Shown piece after piece: positions 1-11,987 of a stretch of 64,000 nucleotides of DNA (its first letter is position 1; each line of letters begins with the position of its first letter). The stretch covers positions 78,914,001 through 78,978,000 of the forward strand of contig JAZHRO010000002.1 of assembly GCA_037157565.1 (NCBI GenBank), written 5' to 3'. The notes beneath the pieces are model-generated. The model did not search any database, was not told where the DNA came from, and was given only the letters and a program-made list of their open reading frames with translations. The DNA comes from Thalassia testudinum (Eukaryota > Streptophyta > Magnoliopsida > Alismatales > Hydrocharitaceae). Both the position numbers and the translations under genes were made by a program.

Positions 1-337
1 TTTAATCGATTGCCCTAATCATCCCCCAACTAGTGCATTCTCAAGAAGAATAAGAGATATAACCCTATGAAGTCTAATTAGACTGCATCTTAGTTCTTAC
101 CAACTTAAGATTCAGAACACCGCGATGAGCATGGTAAAGGCTGACAATGCATCAGCAGCATCCCAATAGTCCATAGCATAGAGGTTTATGGGGAAGTCGA
201 GTGGCAAGAATCACAGTTCCCTTAATTACAGAAGGAAGCAATTTGGGAAATGCAAATTTTCACAAGTTTGCTATCAATGTAAGTAGTCATACACTTCAAG
301 AGAAATTGCCTATAGAAAGCTCTGGGATCTTCCTACT
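1..337. other. Left flank of the first Athila-like element, unassigned
   Basis: No gene is recognised. The minus strand has a short open segment of about 26 codons (roughly 124-205) ending in TGA. A plus-strand open frame starting at 201 runs on into the LTR and is probably fortuitous. The last five bases (333-337, CTACT) pair with CTACC at 13683-13687 as the likely target duplication of the element that follows, so this flank should once have been contiguous with position 13688. Confidence 0.4.
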
Positions 338-2054
338 TGTTGAAGGAGGAAAACTATGCGTTTGGAGTTGGATTCGAAAACCCATCGTTGTAGTTCAAGT
401 CACGAAAAAATCCATTCAACAGATAAAATTTATACCGAAAATCCGTAAAGAAGTTCCCAGTCAAACACAGGGAGGCTACGTTGATCTCAAAATCCACAAT
501 TATATTTTTTTGTATTTTTGTTTAAAAGGTGAAATAATCACAATGGAATCACTATAGGCAATAAGAGAGAGAGAGAGAAAACAATCACTTGATATTTGAA
601 TAATGTTTTACAACTAAGAAAGCAGGAAATGATTACACTAGAAAGCGAGAAATTGTTACACTAGAAAGCAAGAAAATTCTACTCTAGAAAGAGGAAAAAG
701 AAGGGAGAGAGAAGTTATCCTCCTCGACGAATGCTTGGAGGACGAGCTGGACAGAGGCGACGCTTGGAAGACGGAGGACGAGGCGAGAAGAAGGAGGATG
801 AAGTCAGAAGAATAGGAATGAGGTAGCACGTCATCATCATCGTAGGATCCACTTTCGAAATGGGGGCAAAAACCTTGTTTTAGCTCTTGAGGAGCATCCC
901 AGGTGTGGAACAGGTTTCTCTTAAGCTTTGGAGAGGGAGAGAGGAGAAGGAAGGGATGAGAATTTTGTAGGGTAGGGGTCTTCTTTTATAGTTGCAAGAA
1001 TTGAGGGCAAGTTGGTCATTTCATGCTTAAAAACATTAATTCAGGATCTTTAGTGACGTATTTAAATGTCACTAAAGCCCCTAAATGTGGGCATAGGTCA
1101 TGCACTGCGCGCGCCTCTTCCTCTTTGGCTACCTCAACGCTCTCGCATGTTCAAAAGCTCCCAGCCATCCAATCAAGAGATCGAACAGCTTAAAAAGTGT
1201 GCGCCCGCTCCTCTTCAGCACCTCTAACGCCTGTGCGTTTAATCATGCGTTCAGAGCAGCGTGCGATCGCGCATGGGCATTAGATGCATTGAGATAGCGT
1301 CACATTACGCCTTCAGAGCTGCTCGACGAAGATCGTGTGGCTGAATTAAGCGGCGCCACCTCGCTCTCTTGATTTGGAGGCTAGGTGCGATTTGAATCGA
1401 TGCCTTTCAGAGCTCGTAGAGCACTGGACCGACGCGCTAAGGGGGCTTCTTTGTCTCGCTTAGGAATTAGGCGTGCACGATCTGTGGCCGTTGGATGGAG
1501 ATCCAATGGCCCAGATCATCTGTGCCTTTGCCTTCAGAAGTTGAACGGAGGGGGAGGCCAGCCAAGTGCGGATGGTTGGGATGGTGCCACGTGGCACCAT
1601 CCTGACTGTCCATCTTCTTTGTGTTGTAGATGGTGCCACGGATGTCGGATTGGACCGATTTTTGCGTCGTTAGGCTGCAATCATCGATTTGAACCCATCC
1701 ATGCGATCGAATTTGTCGTCTAAAGTGTGGATTGGCACCATCTTGGCCCTTGATCTTTAGGGTTCCTCGATCTCTATCTGGTGCTACAGATGTCCGATCA
1801 GGACGATCTTTGAGTCATTGAAATCCAATCGTCGCTCTGATCAGATCCGTACAATTGGATCTTCAATCCGAGGCCCCAATTAACAAGTTGCCCTATCCCT
1901 GGCCATAAAAGGAGACAATTACTATACAATTTAGACAACTTCACCTAAATGCATGATTATGCATGTTATGCAATATTTACAATGTATGATGCTAATATGG
2001 TACTAAAAACATGCATTAATAGATATTTTAGGTTAATCAGATGTATGCACATCA
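338..2054 (-). repeat. 3' LTR of Athila-like element 1
   Basis: This 1717-bp LTR starts with TG and ends with CA. It aligns along its length with 10347-13682 once the solo LTR there is ignored. It contains a GA-rich stretch near 565-720 and a region near 1080-1500 that is CpG-rich in the related solo LTR at 55178 but partly decayed here. The 217-aa-or-shorter open frames inside are not supported as genes. Confidence 0.88.
983..990 (-). promoter_or_regulatory. TATA box of the Athila 1 3' LTR
   Basis: On the minus strand the sequence reads TATAAAAG. The same motif sits at the equivalent place in the other LTR (12647-12654) and in the related solo LTR (55935-55942), which supports it as the core promoter of this LTR family. 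Confidence 0.55.
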
Positions 2055-3472
2055 TGCCTATCTTTTGCTAGTCCATAGCTAAAACTACATGCTATTTATA
2101 AAAGAATTAGGGTTAGATTTCTTAGGCACAAGTCATTTTCAACATGAAGAAATTTTTAGTTAGGACCTGAACTTTCAAAGACACAATAGCGCGTGAATAT
2201 CTGCTAAAATGCAGACCGCCTCAAGCCCTCGCCTTATTCAAAGAAAGATCTATTTTTCTCTTTTTCTTCTCTTCTATTTTTTTTTTTTTTGGATTTTTGA
2301 GTTTAGGGTTACAGAGTGGCTTTCTACGGCCACTCAACCCACCCAAGATTTGATGAGAACCCTAAGTTCTAAGCATCTTTTTGTGAATGTAATAGACTCG
2401 TTGATCGGTAATTAGAATGGACTTTGGGTTTCTACGCCCCTAGGTGACCTTAGAAAGAAATCTGCTTGAAGATGTATCTATACGACCGGTACCTTTCTCC
2501 CTACTTTTATTTTTTTATGGGGTCAACACAAGGGTGAATCCAGTGTATATCTCCCCGACTTATTCTACTTCTCTACTTCTTCCTAAGTGTTTTGAAATTT
2601 TTAGTGCATTTCTTGAGCTGGGTTCTGGACAACCAGCCGATAAGCTGTTACCACCGACAACTTGCCAGCCATACTCGTGCGGCGAAGTGTGGCTTATTTC
2701 TTTTGTTTCTTTTTCTTTCTTTTATCCTTTTCTTTTTTTTTATTTTTCTTTTCTTTTTGAACTTTCCTTTTTTTCTTAAGGAGGTGGCTTCCCTGGTCTA
2801 AGATTTACTTAAAGGTAGCAAGAAGAGAGTGGCCCTGTGACTGGGCTCTAGACAACCTACCTATGGGCTGTTACCCACGATAACTTGTCAGCCATATCAT
2901 CCTAGAAAGTTCATTAGCTACCCAATTTCCGTTAAAATCGCCGAACAACGAGTCAGTGACGAATAGTGTGTAGATGCTTAGACTTAAAGTTCCCTCAAAT
3001 CAGAGGACGGGTTGATAAGTCATGTACTTATCACCCAAACTTATTTAATCAAATTAAAATAGAATTCAGGATGGGGAGGACTCGATGAACAAATCCATAT
3101 TTTAGTGGATACCCAGGCTGATTAAGCCCAAAGACCGAAGGGTCTTAGTGTTCAGATCTTACTGTAATATTTCCTAAGATTGAAAGTTCCTAATGTCCAA
3201 GTATTCCTTCCTAATTCAATTTTTTTTTAATGTATATATAAGAAAATAAGTAGAATTTACAAGAATTCCACAAAGCTGACAAAATGATTCAGAAATGAAT
3301 CCACCCCCCCCATGCCTAGTCGATGCAATGTTCGCATTGAGAATAAAAGGCATGAAAAGAAGGGTAGAATGCAGAAGATATCACCTGAATATGAAGCTCG
3401 GGTCAGCTCTGAGTTAGACTGTACAACTGCTGAGTTTAATGCCATCAGCTAGGCGCAGTCCAGCCAAAGAAG
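2055..3472 (-). other. Non-coding 3' region between pol and 3' LTR
   Basis: No credible reading frame is seen on either strand. The plus strand has pyrimidine runs (2255-2290, 2700-2775). Next to the LTR the minus strand reads ACTAGCAAAAGATAGGCA, resembling the polypurine-tract position of the second Athila element. An internal G-run (minus strand, near 3303-3310), followed by TAGGCATG, lies just past pol; a comparable tract occurs in Athila 2 near 40480. No envelope-like gene is present. Confidence 0.6.
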
Positions 3473-4660
3473 TCACAACATACCTAGAGCAACTGTGTCT
3501 AAGATGGGTTTTAGTACAGTGCGGTCAATAATAAGCTTCAAACATTGATTGTTGACTTTGAATGAATTACCTGTCTTCAGGTCAGAGATCTGAACAGCCT
3601 CGTTTGGAAATATCTGATCGATAATGAATGGGTCATTCCATTTCGACCTAAGTTTGCCAGGAAAGAGCTTAAGTCGAGAATCAAAGAGCCAGACTTTCTG
3701 GTTCGGCTCAAAGCTCTTGCGGGAAATCAATTGGTCATGAAGAGCTTTGGTCAGAGCCTTATAAATCGTAGCATTCTCATACATATCATTTCTAAGCTCC
3801 CCCAACTCAGATAGTTGGAGTTTCCTAGTCTTCCCAGCTAAACTCAGATCTAGATTACATTATTTGATTGCCCAGAATGCCCTATGTTCAATTTCTACAG
3901 GTAAATGGCACGCCTTTCCAAACACCAAGAGAAATAGAGACATGACGATGGGCATTTTATACACCTTACGGTAGGCCCAAAGAGTGTCTTCAAGCTTTTG
4001 AGTCCAGTCTTTGCGATCAGGCCTAACCATTTTCTGCTGAATATTCTTGATCTCCCAACTGGAGATCTCGGCTTGTCCATTCGTCTGGGGATGGTAAGGT
4101 GTGGAGATTTTGTGATTAACCCCGTATTTTGCCAGCAAATTATGGAATTGGGCATTAATGAAATGAGTGCCACCATCACTAATGTTGGCCCTCAGAATCC
4201 CGAACCTGCTGAAGATGTTCTTCTTGACAAAATTGATGACCACCTTGTGGTCATTGGTTCGGGTGGGAATAGCCTCGATCCACTTGGACATGTAATCAAC
4301 AGTGACGAGAATGTACTGGTGTCCAAGTGAAGGGAGGAATGGTCCCATGAAATCGATGCCCCAAACATTAAAAATTTCGATGGGAAGAATTGGGTTTATC
4401 TCTCTTAGTTATGCTCCCAAGTGCCTGGCATGGGGAACATGACCTCAAGAAATCCTGAGCATCCTTGAATAAAGATGGCTAATAGAATCCAGGTTGCAAA
4501 ATTTTTGCAGCCGTCTTTTTCCCGGAGAAGTGTCCACCATATGCAGATGCATGGCATAACTCGAGTATACTCTTGAATTTGTTCTCCAGAACTCATCGGC
4601 GAATGATCTGATCAGAGCCGATGCGATACAGTTCAGGGTCCTCCCAGAATTGATATTTGG
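3473..4660 (-). pseudogene. Athila 1 integrase (degenerate)
   Basis: The integrase of this element would insert element cDNA into host DNA. The zinc-binding region (His-His and CSPCQ cysteines, about 4440-4600), the catalytic core (VTVDYMSKW, then ISDGGTHF, then HPQTNGQAE, supplying D, D and E) and a C-terminal segment (3473-3805, with LKLFPGKLRSKW) can all be read. They lie in different frames separated by stops, so no functional protein is expected. The C-terminal segment has no chromodomain, which fits Athila rather than the chromovirus lineage. Coordinates enclose all pieces. Confidence 0.85.
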
Positions 4661-6260
4661 CCTCAGATTTGAGTCTATCCTATTGTTGCTTGGTCCAATC
4701 CTGGGGGATTTGACCAACGGCCAAATAATTAACGATGTCAGCAAACCACGGGGTTTGGACACCTGAAACTGTAAGGATGGTCTCTTCCGAAAAAGTATCA
4801 ATAATCAGAATGTCCGAACAAGAAGAATCACTCAGAAGTCTCAACAGATGGTTCACCACCACATTCTGTACCTCAGATTTATCCTTGATTTCAAGATCAA
4901 ATTCTTAAAGCAGAAGAATCCAACGAATAAGCCAGGGTTTGACATCCTTTTTGGCCAAGAGATGTCTTAAGGCCGAGTGGTCGATATATATGATGACATG
5001 AGACCCTAAGAGATAAGCCATGAATTTCTCCAAAGCAAATACTATAGTTATTAATTCCTTCTCAATAACATTGTAGTTCCTCTAGGCCTCGTCCAGAGTT
5101 TTACTAGCGTAGTAGATGACAGAGGGCTTCCTGTCAATCTTCTAACCCAAAACAGCCCTGACTGCATAATCAGAAGCGTCGGTCATGATCTCAAATGGGG
5201 TTGTCCAAACCGGTGGTTGTAACACCGGAGCACAAGTGACTGTCGTTTTAAGAACATCAAATGTCTTACGGCATGATTCATCGAAATCAAATGGCATTTC
5301 TTTGGCGAGAAGATTGCTAAAAGGTTGAACAACCTTAGGAAAGTCCTTGATGAACCTCCTATAGAATCCCACATGACCAAGAAATGATCGAATTTGTTTG
5401 ACAGATGTGGGAGGAGGAAGTTTTGCGATAGCATCAACCTTAGCTTTGTCCACTTCGATTCCCCGTTCAGAGATTACATGACCCAAGACGATGCCTTCTT
5501 GTGTCATGAAATGACTCTTTTCCCAGCTAAGGACCAGTCTTGTTTTGATGCATCGTTTAAGAATCATTTCAAGATTAGCTAGACAAGAGTCAAACGATTC
5601 TCCAAAAATAGAGAAATTGTCCATGAAGACTTCCATAAAATCTCCCACCATGTCAGAGAATATGACCAGCATACACCTTTGAAAAGTCACAAGTGCATTG
5701 CATAAGCCGAATGGCATCCTACGGAAAGCAAAGGTTCCATAGGGACAGGTGAAAGTTGTTTCTTCTTGATCCTCGGGATGGATAGGGACTTGGTTGTGTC
5801 TCGAGTAGCCATCAAGGAAACAGAAGTACTTCTACCCGGCTAGTCTTTCATGGATTTGATCAATAAAAGGCAAAGGGAAACGATCCTTTTTCGTGGTTGT
5901 GTTCAGCTTCCTGTAATTAATACAAACTCTCTAAGAGGAAGCTGAACGAGTTGTGATAGATTCTCCTTTCTCATTAGTCACAACGGTAATCCCAGCTTTC
6001 TTGGGAACAATTTGCATGGGACTTACCCAAGGACTATCAGAGATCAGATAAATGATTCCTGCATCGAGCCACTTGATAATCTCCTTCTTGACCACTTCTC
6101 GCATATTTGGGTTTAATCTCCTTTGCATCTGCAAGAAGGGTGAGATTCATCTTCCAAAAATATTCTGTGATTGTAGTAAGATGCTTGATCCCCCTAAGGT
6201 CATGAATGATCCAACCAATTGTCTCCTTGTGTTCCTTTAGGACCTTAATCAGTTTCATCT
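4661..6260 (-). pseudogene. Athila 1 reverse transcriptase and RNase H (degenerate)
   Basis: From right to left, an RT start (5931-6258, with QRRLNPNMREVVKKEIIKWL), the RT palm (5142-5717) and RNase H (about 4680-5180, with ASDYAVRAVLG and later SHVIIYIDHSALRHLL) follow one another. These activities would copy element RNA into DNA. The RT active site reads FMDNF where FMDDF is expected, so the second catalytic Asp is replaced by Asn. Several in-frame stops (for example near 5157, 5842 and 5937) break the frame. The gene is dead, but its order and spacing are normal. Confidence 0.88.
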
Positions 6261-6341
6261 CCTGCTCCTTTGTTAATTTAGCATCTTATGTGGTCCTAAA
6301 AACTGATATTTCAGATTCTCAGGCAATGGTTTCAGTTCAAG

Positions 6342-7075
6342 CTAGGGCGGGTTGATGATTGAAGGTAAGGGAGATGCTAATGAAGACTCATCAAGAGGAA
6401 GAGGTTGAGAGTGAACAAAATCAATGACCTCTTCAGAAGGTGGCAAGTTTGCCATAGAGGGTTGCGGGTCCAAATCATCATCAGAGGAGGAACTTTCAAA
6501 TGCAGAAACCGCCATACAAGTTTCAATATTCACGTGATCATCCTCAAGTTCCTCAATAAATCCACAATCCTCAAATTTGTTAATCACCTTAAAAATATCC
6601 AATTTCATTCTTTAATCCCCAAAGGCGATTTCCATGCTACCGCTCTCACAGTTAATGTTGGCCTTGGCGGTAGCCAGGAATGGATGCCCCAGAATGCTGG
6701 GCGTGTTCCTCAGATTTTCAAGTACATCCATGTCAAGGACAAGGAAATCTACAAGAAAACAGAAATCCTTAACCTTGACAATAACATCTTCAATAACGCC
6801 TCGCGGATTTGTGATCGAACGGTCCACTAACTACAGCGTTACTGAAGTCGGCCGAAGTTCTACTAATCCAAACTTCTCCTAAAGAGAAGTCGGAATTAGG
6901 TTAATGGATGCACCCAGATCCAGCAGTACTCTATCAAAAGTGTAATCTTCGATGACAGAAGAAATCAAAGGAGCACCTGGATCTCTCTTTTTTTGTGGGA
7001 GGTGGTGTAGGATAACAGAACTAGCCTACTCAGAGAGTACCACCTTCCTCGAAACAGATTCTCTCGACTTACACT
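6342..7075 (-). pseudogene. Athila 1 aspartic protease region (degenerate)
   Basis: The minus-strand frame near 6900-6945 reads LLDLGASINLIPTSL, the DLGAS form of the retropepsin active site typical of Athila-type elements. Downstream (6612-6827) it continues with the flap and C-terminal region (PRGVIEDVIVKVKDF, HPFLATAKANI). The protease would cut the Gag-Pol polyprotein. A stop follows the active-site block near 6880 and a second stop separates it from 6342-6608, an acidic linker leading to RT. Confidence 0.8.
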
Positions 7076-7076
7076 T

Positions 7077-9027
7077 CTATGTACATAAATCCTTTAAAAA
7101 TTTCGCGTAAGCCGGTATATGTTTGATAGCGTCGAGGAGTGGGATATTGATCTCGACATTTTTGAAAATATTCAGAAGCTCCTCATTACTATCAATAGAC
7201 TTCTTCTTCCTTGATCTAATCAAGGCCTCAGGAAAAGGAACATGAGTCGGATCTTCGGAATCAGGTTCCTGAGCCTTGATTTCTTCTCCAGAGTTCTCCT
7301 TTCTCTCCTCGGGCTCTTCAGGATTCGATAAATCAGAACAGTGTGGTTGTGGATCCTGAGTTTGTTTAACACTCCTCAAGGTAACAGAATTAGTGGATGC
7401 ATACAGGTTTGGGTCTTGGGGAGGGTTAGGAAAGATTGGAGGGGCTTCATCAGCCAGGAACCTTTGATTTGAGGAAGAAGAAGAGAAAGGACCCTGCTCA
7501 ACCACCTGTGCATGTGCGTGTGGGTCCCTCTAATTCCCATACTCATGGGCTTGATTGCCTGGATTCTGGATATTACGTGAGTTGGGTACGGGTTGAGATG
7601 GAAGAGATCCGGGTTGACGAGAATTAGCAATAAAATCATTTTGCAAGTTGTCCAGTGAGGTTTTCATTTGCTGCATGAGCTGGAGCATAGATCTTTGCAT
7701 CTCTACCATTTGTCAGTTCAAATTAGCTTATCCTAAGGGTTGACGGGCATTCCAAGCTGGCTGATTGACTTGATTCGAGGGCAGCTGAGTGTAAACGTGA
7801 CCCTGACCCATTGGTCGTTGCAGAGCATAGTTGCTGGGTCAGAATTGGGTCTGCTGCCCCGGGTTTTTCCAGAAGGTAGGGTGGTTCCTCCAACCCGGAT
7901 TATAAGCATTGGAGTAAGGGTTGGACCTAACATTCTTGTACAACATAAACATCCTCATAGGGTGAGGATGGAGAGAAAGAATGGGAGGGATCAGAGAAAC
8001 TGGGATCAAAGGCCCCAGTTTGGAACCCGTAGGGTTCCGGATAATGCTGAATCATAGGTTGAGCCGCATCAAGTTGATTCATAAACTCCCATCCAGAAGG
8101 AGTTCGCGATGAATGGAATCCTGAATTCTGGGATTGAGTGGATCGAGAGTTGTTCATTGAGTTTCCAGCCATCCACTCCTCCATTCTCTCAGTAACCAAG
8201 TCCACCTTATCAAGTTTATTACAAATCAATTCCATATCGAATGAATGAGAGTCGTGGACTTCATTAACATTCGATCTGGGCTGCTGGGACCGGTTAAAAG
8301 TATCCATGGAGGCATGATTGATCGAATTCTCGCTCATCTCCTCAAACAAATCATGCGCACTATCTGCATCTTTGTTGAGGAAATTGCCTCTGCAAGAAGC
8401 GTCCACGTGATTTTTGAGTTGCTCGGTCAACCCGTGATAGAAGATCTGCACGAGTTACCATTTCGGCACCTTGTGGTGTGGACACCTCCGCAATAAATCC
8501 TGGAATCATTCCTAGGCAACATGAAACTGCTCCCTTGGCCACTGGGTAAAGGTAGTAATTGCCCGTCTCAAAGCATTAGTACGTCTGACAGGGAAGAATT
8601 TCTTCAGGAAGGTCAATTTCAAATCATTCCAAGTTGCAATTGGCCTTCCTATAGTCCTGTACCAATGAGCGAATTTATCTTTAAGAGAGTGGGGGAAGAG
8701 CCCCATGATCATTTGCTCCTCATTCACATTTCGTGCCTTGGTGGTCTGGACCAAAGTGGTCAAGTCCTTCAAGTGCTAAAATGGATCCTCAGAGCCAACC
8801 CCATGGAAATATTTGATCAGGCTTAACACCTGGGGCTTGATTTCTACGTCTCCGGTAGGAATCTGGACGTCGAGACGTTCCCCATAATTTGAAGGATCGT
8901 AAAAATCCTTCAAGGGCTGAGTGCCCTGCATTCTCTGGAATCATTCTTGCATTCTCTACATTTGTTCCAGCTGCCTTTAAAATACCTCCTATGGATCCTG
9001 AGGTAGAGGAGGCTGTTGATCAGCCAT
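7077..9027 (-). pseudogene. Athila 1 gag (degenerate)
   Basis: This is the capsid-type Gag that would package element RNA. A plausible start ATG (minus) at 9025-9027 opens MADQQPPLPQDP and meets a stop at once. The conserved Gag core (8512-8772, with KFAHWYRTIGRP and LKKFFPV) parallels the Gag of Athila 2 (AHWYQTQTQP, LKKFFPV). The Pro/Ser-rich C-terminal half covers 7077-8451. Several stops and at least one frameshift separate the pieces. I see no CCHC knuckle, as in the other Athila copy. Confidence 0.82.
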
Positions 9028-10325
9028 GGGATCAATTTGGTCAAAATCCAATCTACGCCTCCTAAAATACTCTAGTGGTCCTTCCAATCAGGGATTCAAT
9101 GACCTCCTTCCCAGCATAAACTAGGAAAAGGTCGGAAGGACTGGGGATAAGAACCCTGCAGCATAAAAAGCAAGCCTGTTCTTAAGTGGGGTAGCCTAAG
9201 GATCTACAGACTTTCAGAACCTGCCTTAAGATTATAGACGATTTACTTGCATCTGCTCAATCCAACCAGTTAGAAGGAGGGACTAGGGAGAAGGTTCTTC
9301 CTTCGTCTTGCACCTCTGGTTCCTAGTGTACCCCCCAGCTGCGGTCGTTTGACGCTACTCCCTTAGCTAGACATCAGATTGATCAGTACAAGCAAGTTAA
9401 TTGTAAAAAATCTCAGATTAGACCCCGAAGAGCGAATCAATCTTTAAGGCCAACGGCTACTTGATTTTATTTAGGCCTGAGATTGTAGTGCTTATGGAAT
9501 GTGGTGGGTCCTTAAAATGGCTTGTGCCCTTAATAATCAATTGAGTATATGTAAGTGTGTGCACAACCAGGGTTTTCAAGCAAGATTATTTGTGATGAGT
9601 AGATTTTAAGGTTCAAATCTTGCTTAAGTAGCTTTTAGGGTTTAGAATTAGGTTTAATTCAATCAACTTTGAGGCAAATTAGGTTTTCAAGCACAGATGA
9701 AGATCACTTTCCTTTGAAATCAAAAATAAAGTGGAGTGCTTGGTATATACCTAAATTGAAAACCCTAAGGGGAAGCTACTTGGTGAGTTGATTTTAGGTT
9801 GAGTAGTGCAGGCCAAACAACTCAAACAATTGGCCATAATTGCACCACTGAGTTAGGCACACAAAATGATTAACCTAGACTGATTTCTACTCTTTTATAT
9901 GTTGATTTTTGTGTACCAGTTCCACATATTAGAATCCGATTGAGTAGAAGAAAATCAATTAGGTTAAGTGCCTTAAATGTGGGTGTATGTTGTGTGTGTT
10001 TGATTGCCTCACAAGAAATATCTTTTTGATTTTTTTATATATGCGAGGGTGAAATGAATGTGGGTGGAAATCTAAGCAACCAAACTAATCCTAGGATTTA
10101 TGCAAACACCTAGGTTAATTGGAGTTTGAATTAATGTTGTGAAATGAAATCTATGGAGGGGGAAAATGGGGAGCACTTACAATCGTCTTCAACTGCACTT
10201 TACTCCGATCTACCGCTTGACGATTCCCTGATCGAGGTATCTGCAAAACAATAGACAAGAGATAAAGCAAGTTAGAAAACAGTAAAGTGCGTAAAATGCA
10301 GAAAGAAGATTTAAAAATTGTTGCC
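9028..10325 (-). other. Untranslated leader of Athila 1
   Basis: This 1.3-kb stretch lies between the primer-binding site and the gag start. It has no reading frame of note. The related element 2 has a shorter leader (58652-59503). Confidence 0.6.
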
Positions 10326-10343
10326 TCCCTGGCAATGGTGCCA
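10326..10343 (-). other. Primer-binding site, tRNA-Asp type (mutated)
   Basis: On the minus strand it reads TGGCACCATTGCCAGGGA, three bases inside the 5' LTR. The copy in Athila 2 reads TGGCGCCGTTGCC..., which complements the 3' end of plant tRNA-Asp. The two differences here are both G to A at CpG positions, consistent with deamination of methylated cytosines. Confidence 0.75.
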
Positions 10344-11365
10344 AAATGTTGAAGGCGGAAAACTACGCATTCAGAGTTGGATTCGAAAACCCGTCGTTGT
10401 AGTTCAAGTTGTGAAGAAATCTGTTCAACAGATAAAATTTATACCAAAAATCCATAAAGAAGTTCCGGGTCGAACATAAGGAGGCAACGTCGATCTCAAA
10501 ATCCGCAATTATATTTTTTTGTATTTTTCTTTAAAAGGTGAAATAATCACAATGGAATCGCTATAGACAATAAGAGAGACAAAGAGAGAGAATAATCACT
10601 TAATATTTGAATAATGTTTTACAACTACGAAAGTAGGAAATGATTACACTAGAAAGCGGGAAAATTCTACTCTAGAAAGTGGAAAAAGAAGGGAGAGAAG
10701 TTATCCTCCTCAATGAATGCTTGGAGGATGAGCCAGACGGAGGCGACGCTTGGAAGACGGAGGACAAGGCAGGAAGGAGGACGAAGTCGGAAGAATGGGA
10801 ACGAGGCAGCACGTCGTCATCGTTGCGGGATCCACTTTCGGAACGGGGGCGAAAACTTGGTTCTAGCTCTTGAGGAGCATCCCGGGTGTGCGACAAGCTT
10901 CTCTTAAGCTTTGGAGAGGGAGAGAGGAGAAGGTGTTGGTGCTAGAGCACCACGATCATTTGTTTTGATGATAACAAAACACGTGTCGTTTAACATTTGC
11001 ACTTGGAGTCTTAGATTTCAGGTCAATTGCAAATGGAGACGTGATTAGACGGAATTCGAGCTTGCATCCAGGATGGATTGGAGGAGCTTGATGGAAAACA
11101 GAGGAGATTCGCGAGGAGCGATAGATTGAAGAAGGAAGGAGATGAAGAATAGGATAGATTTTCTTCTCCTGTACTCCTTGTATTTTTCGTTTCTTCTGTT
11201 GCTCTTTATTTTTGTTATTTAGATTCATGTTAAAGAGTCTCAAAGTACCCTAACAGTAGTCCTAGGAACACCGGCACAACCCTAGGATACTTAGGTTTTC
11301 TGTAGAGAACTTAGAAAACCAATGTAGGGTTCAAACAGAGTTTCCATACGCCTAATTCCAAAATC

Positions 11366-11880
11366 AGACGTCTGATAAAGACGTCTGACTGTTAATTCAG
11401 ACGTCTGATAACATTTAGGCTGGACAAGTTAGTTCTGTCTGATGAAATCAGACGTCTAGTTCTTATACCAGACGTCTTAGGAGACGTCTGATGTCTTTGC
11501 CAGTCGTCCAATTAGTGAATCATTTGCTCTCTTAGCAAACACTCAAGGAAATGACCGTTAGAGCCTTATCAGACGTCCTTAAGCCCTTCCAAACGTCTGA
11601 TAATTGACCGTTTTGCCTCGACTGACTCGAAAATCTCTTCTCAGAGATTTTCTAGCCGTTGCAAATCCATTCCCACGAAAAAGTAGGTTTCCAGACGTCC
11701 AGACAAAGTGCTAAACGTCCTGTATGTCGTCTGATGGACTTGCATAAGAATCCTGTTTAGATCTAATTTAAGTCAGGAAGGAACCCGCCCAAAATCAAAC
11801 GTCTGACCTTGAAATCAGACGTCTTAAAGTGGTCTTCCAGACGTCTGATGCCAGAATTAGACGTCTGATAACCCTGTCAG
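11366..11880. promoter_or_regulatory. Array of CAGACGTCTG-type palindromes in the solo LTR
   Basis: The 10-bp palindrome CAGACGTCTG and near-matches (AGACGTCTGATA, CAGACGTCC, CAAACGTCTG) recur more than a dozen times upstream of the TATA box. Each has a GACGTC core, the ACGT-centred core bound by plant bZIP factors. A role as a U3 enhancer is inferred, not shown. Confidence 0.55.
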
Positions 11881-11978
11881 TGCAATGATTGTTCCTGATT
11901 TCGGGTTGATTCACTTGGGCTTTGCACCCAATGGCTATGGAACCTTTCCTAAGCCTTCCAAAGCCTTCCTAAGGCCTC

Positions 11979-11987
11979 TATAAATAG
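11979..11987 (+). promoter_or_regulatory. TATA box of the copia-like solo LTR
   Basis: TATAAATAG follows the palindrome array and is followed by GAGGGGAACC. The second copia-like LTR at the right edge has the same TATAAATAGAGG wording at 63745-63753 after its own repeat array. Confidence 0.65.

Noticed and set aside
2055..3472. Possible envelope-like gene after Athila 1 pol
   Set aside because: No long frame and no membrane-protein features on the minus strand; the same holds for 39244-40731.
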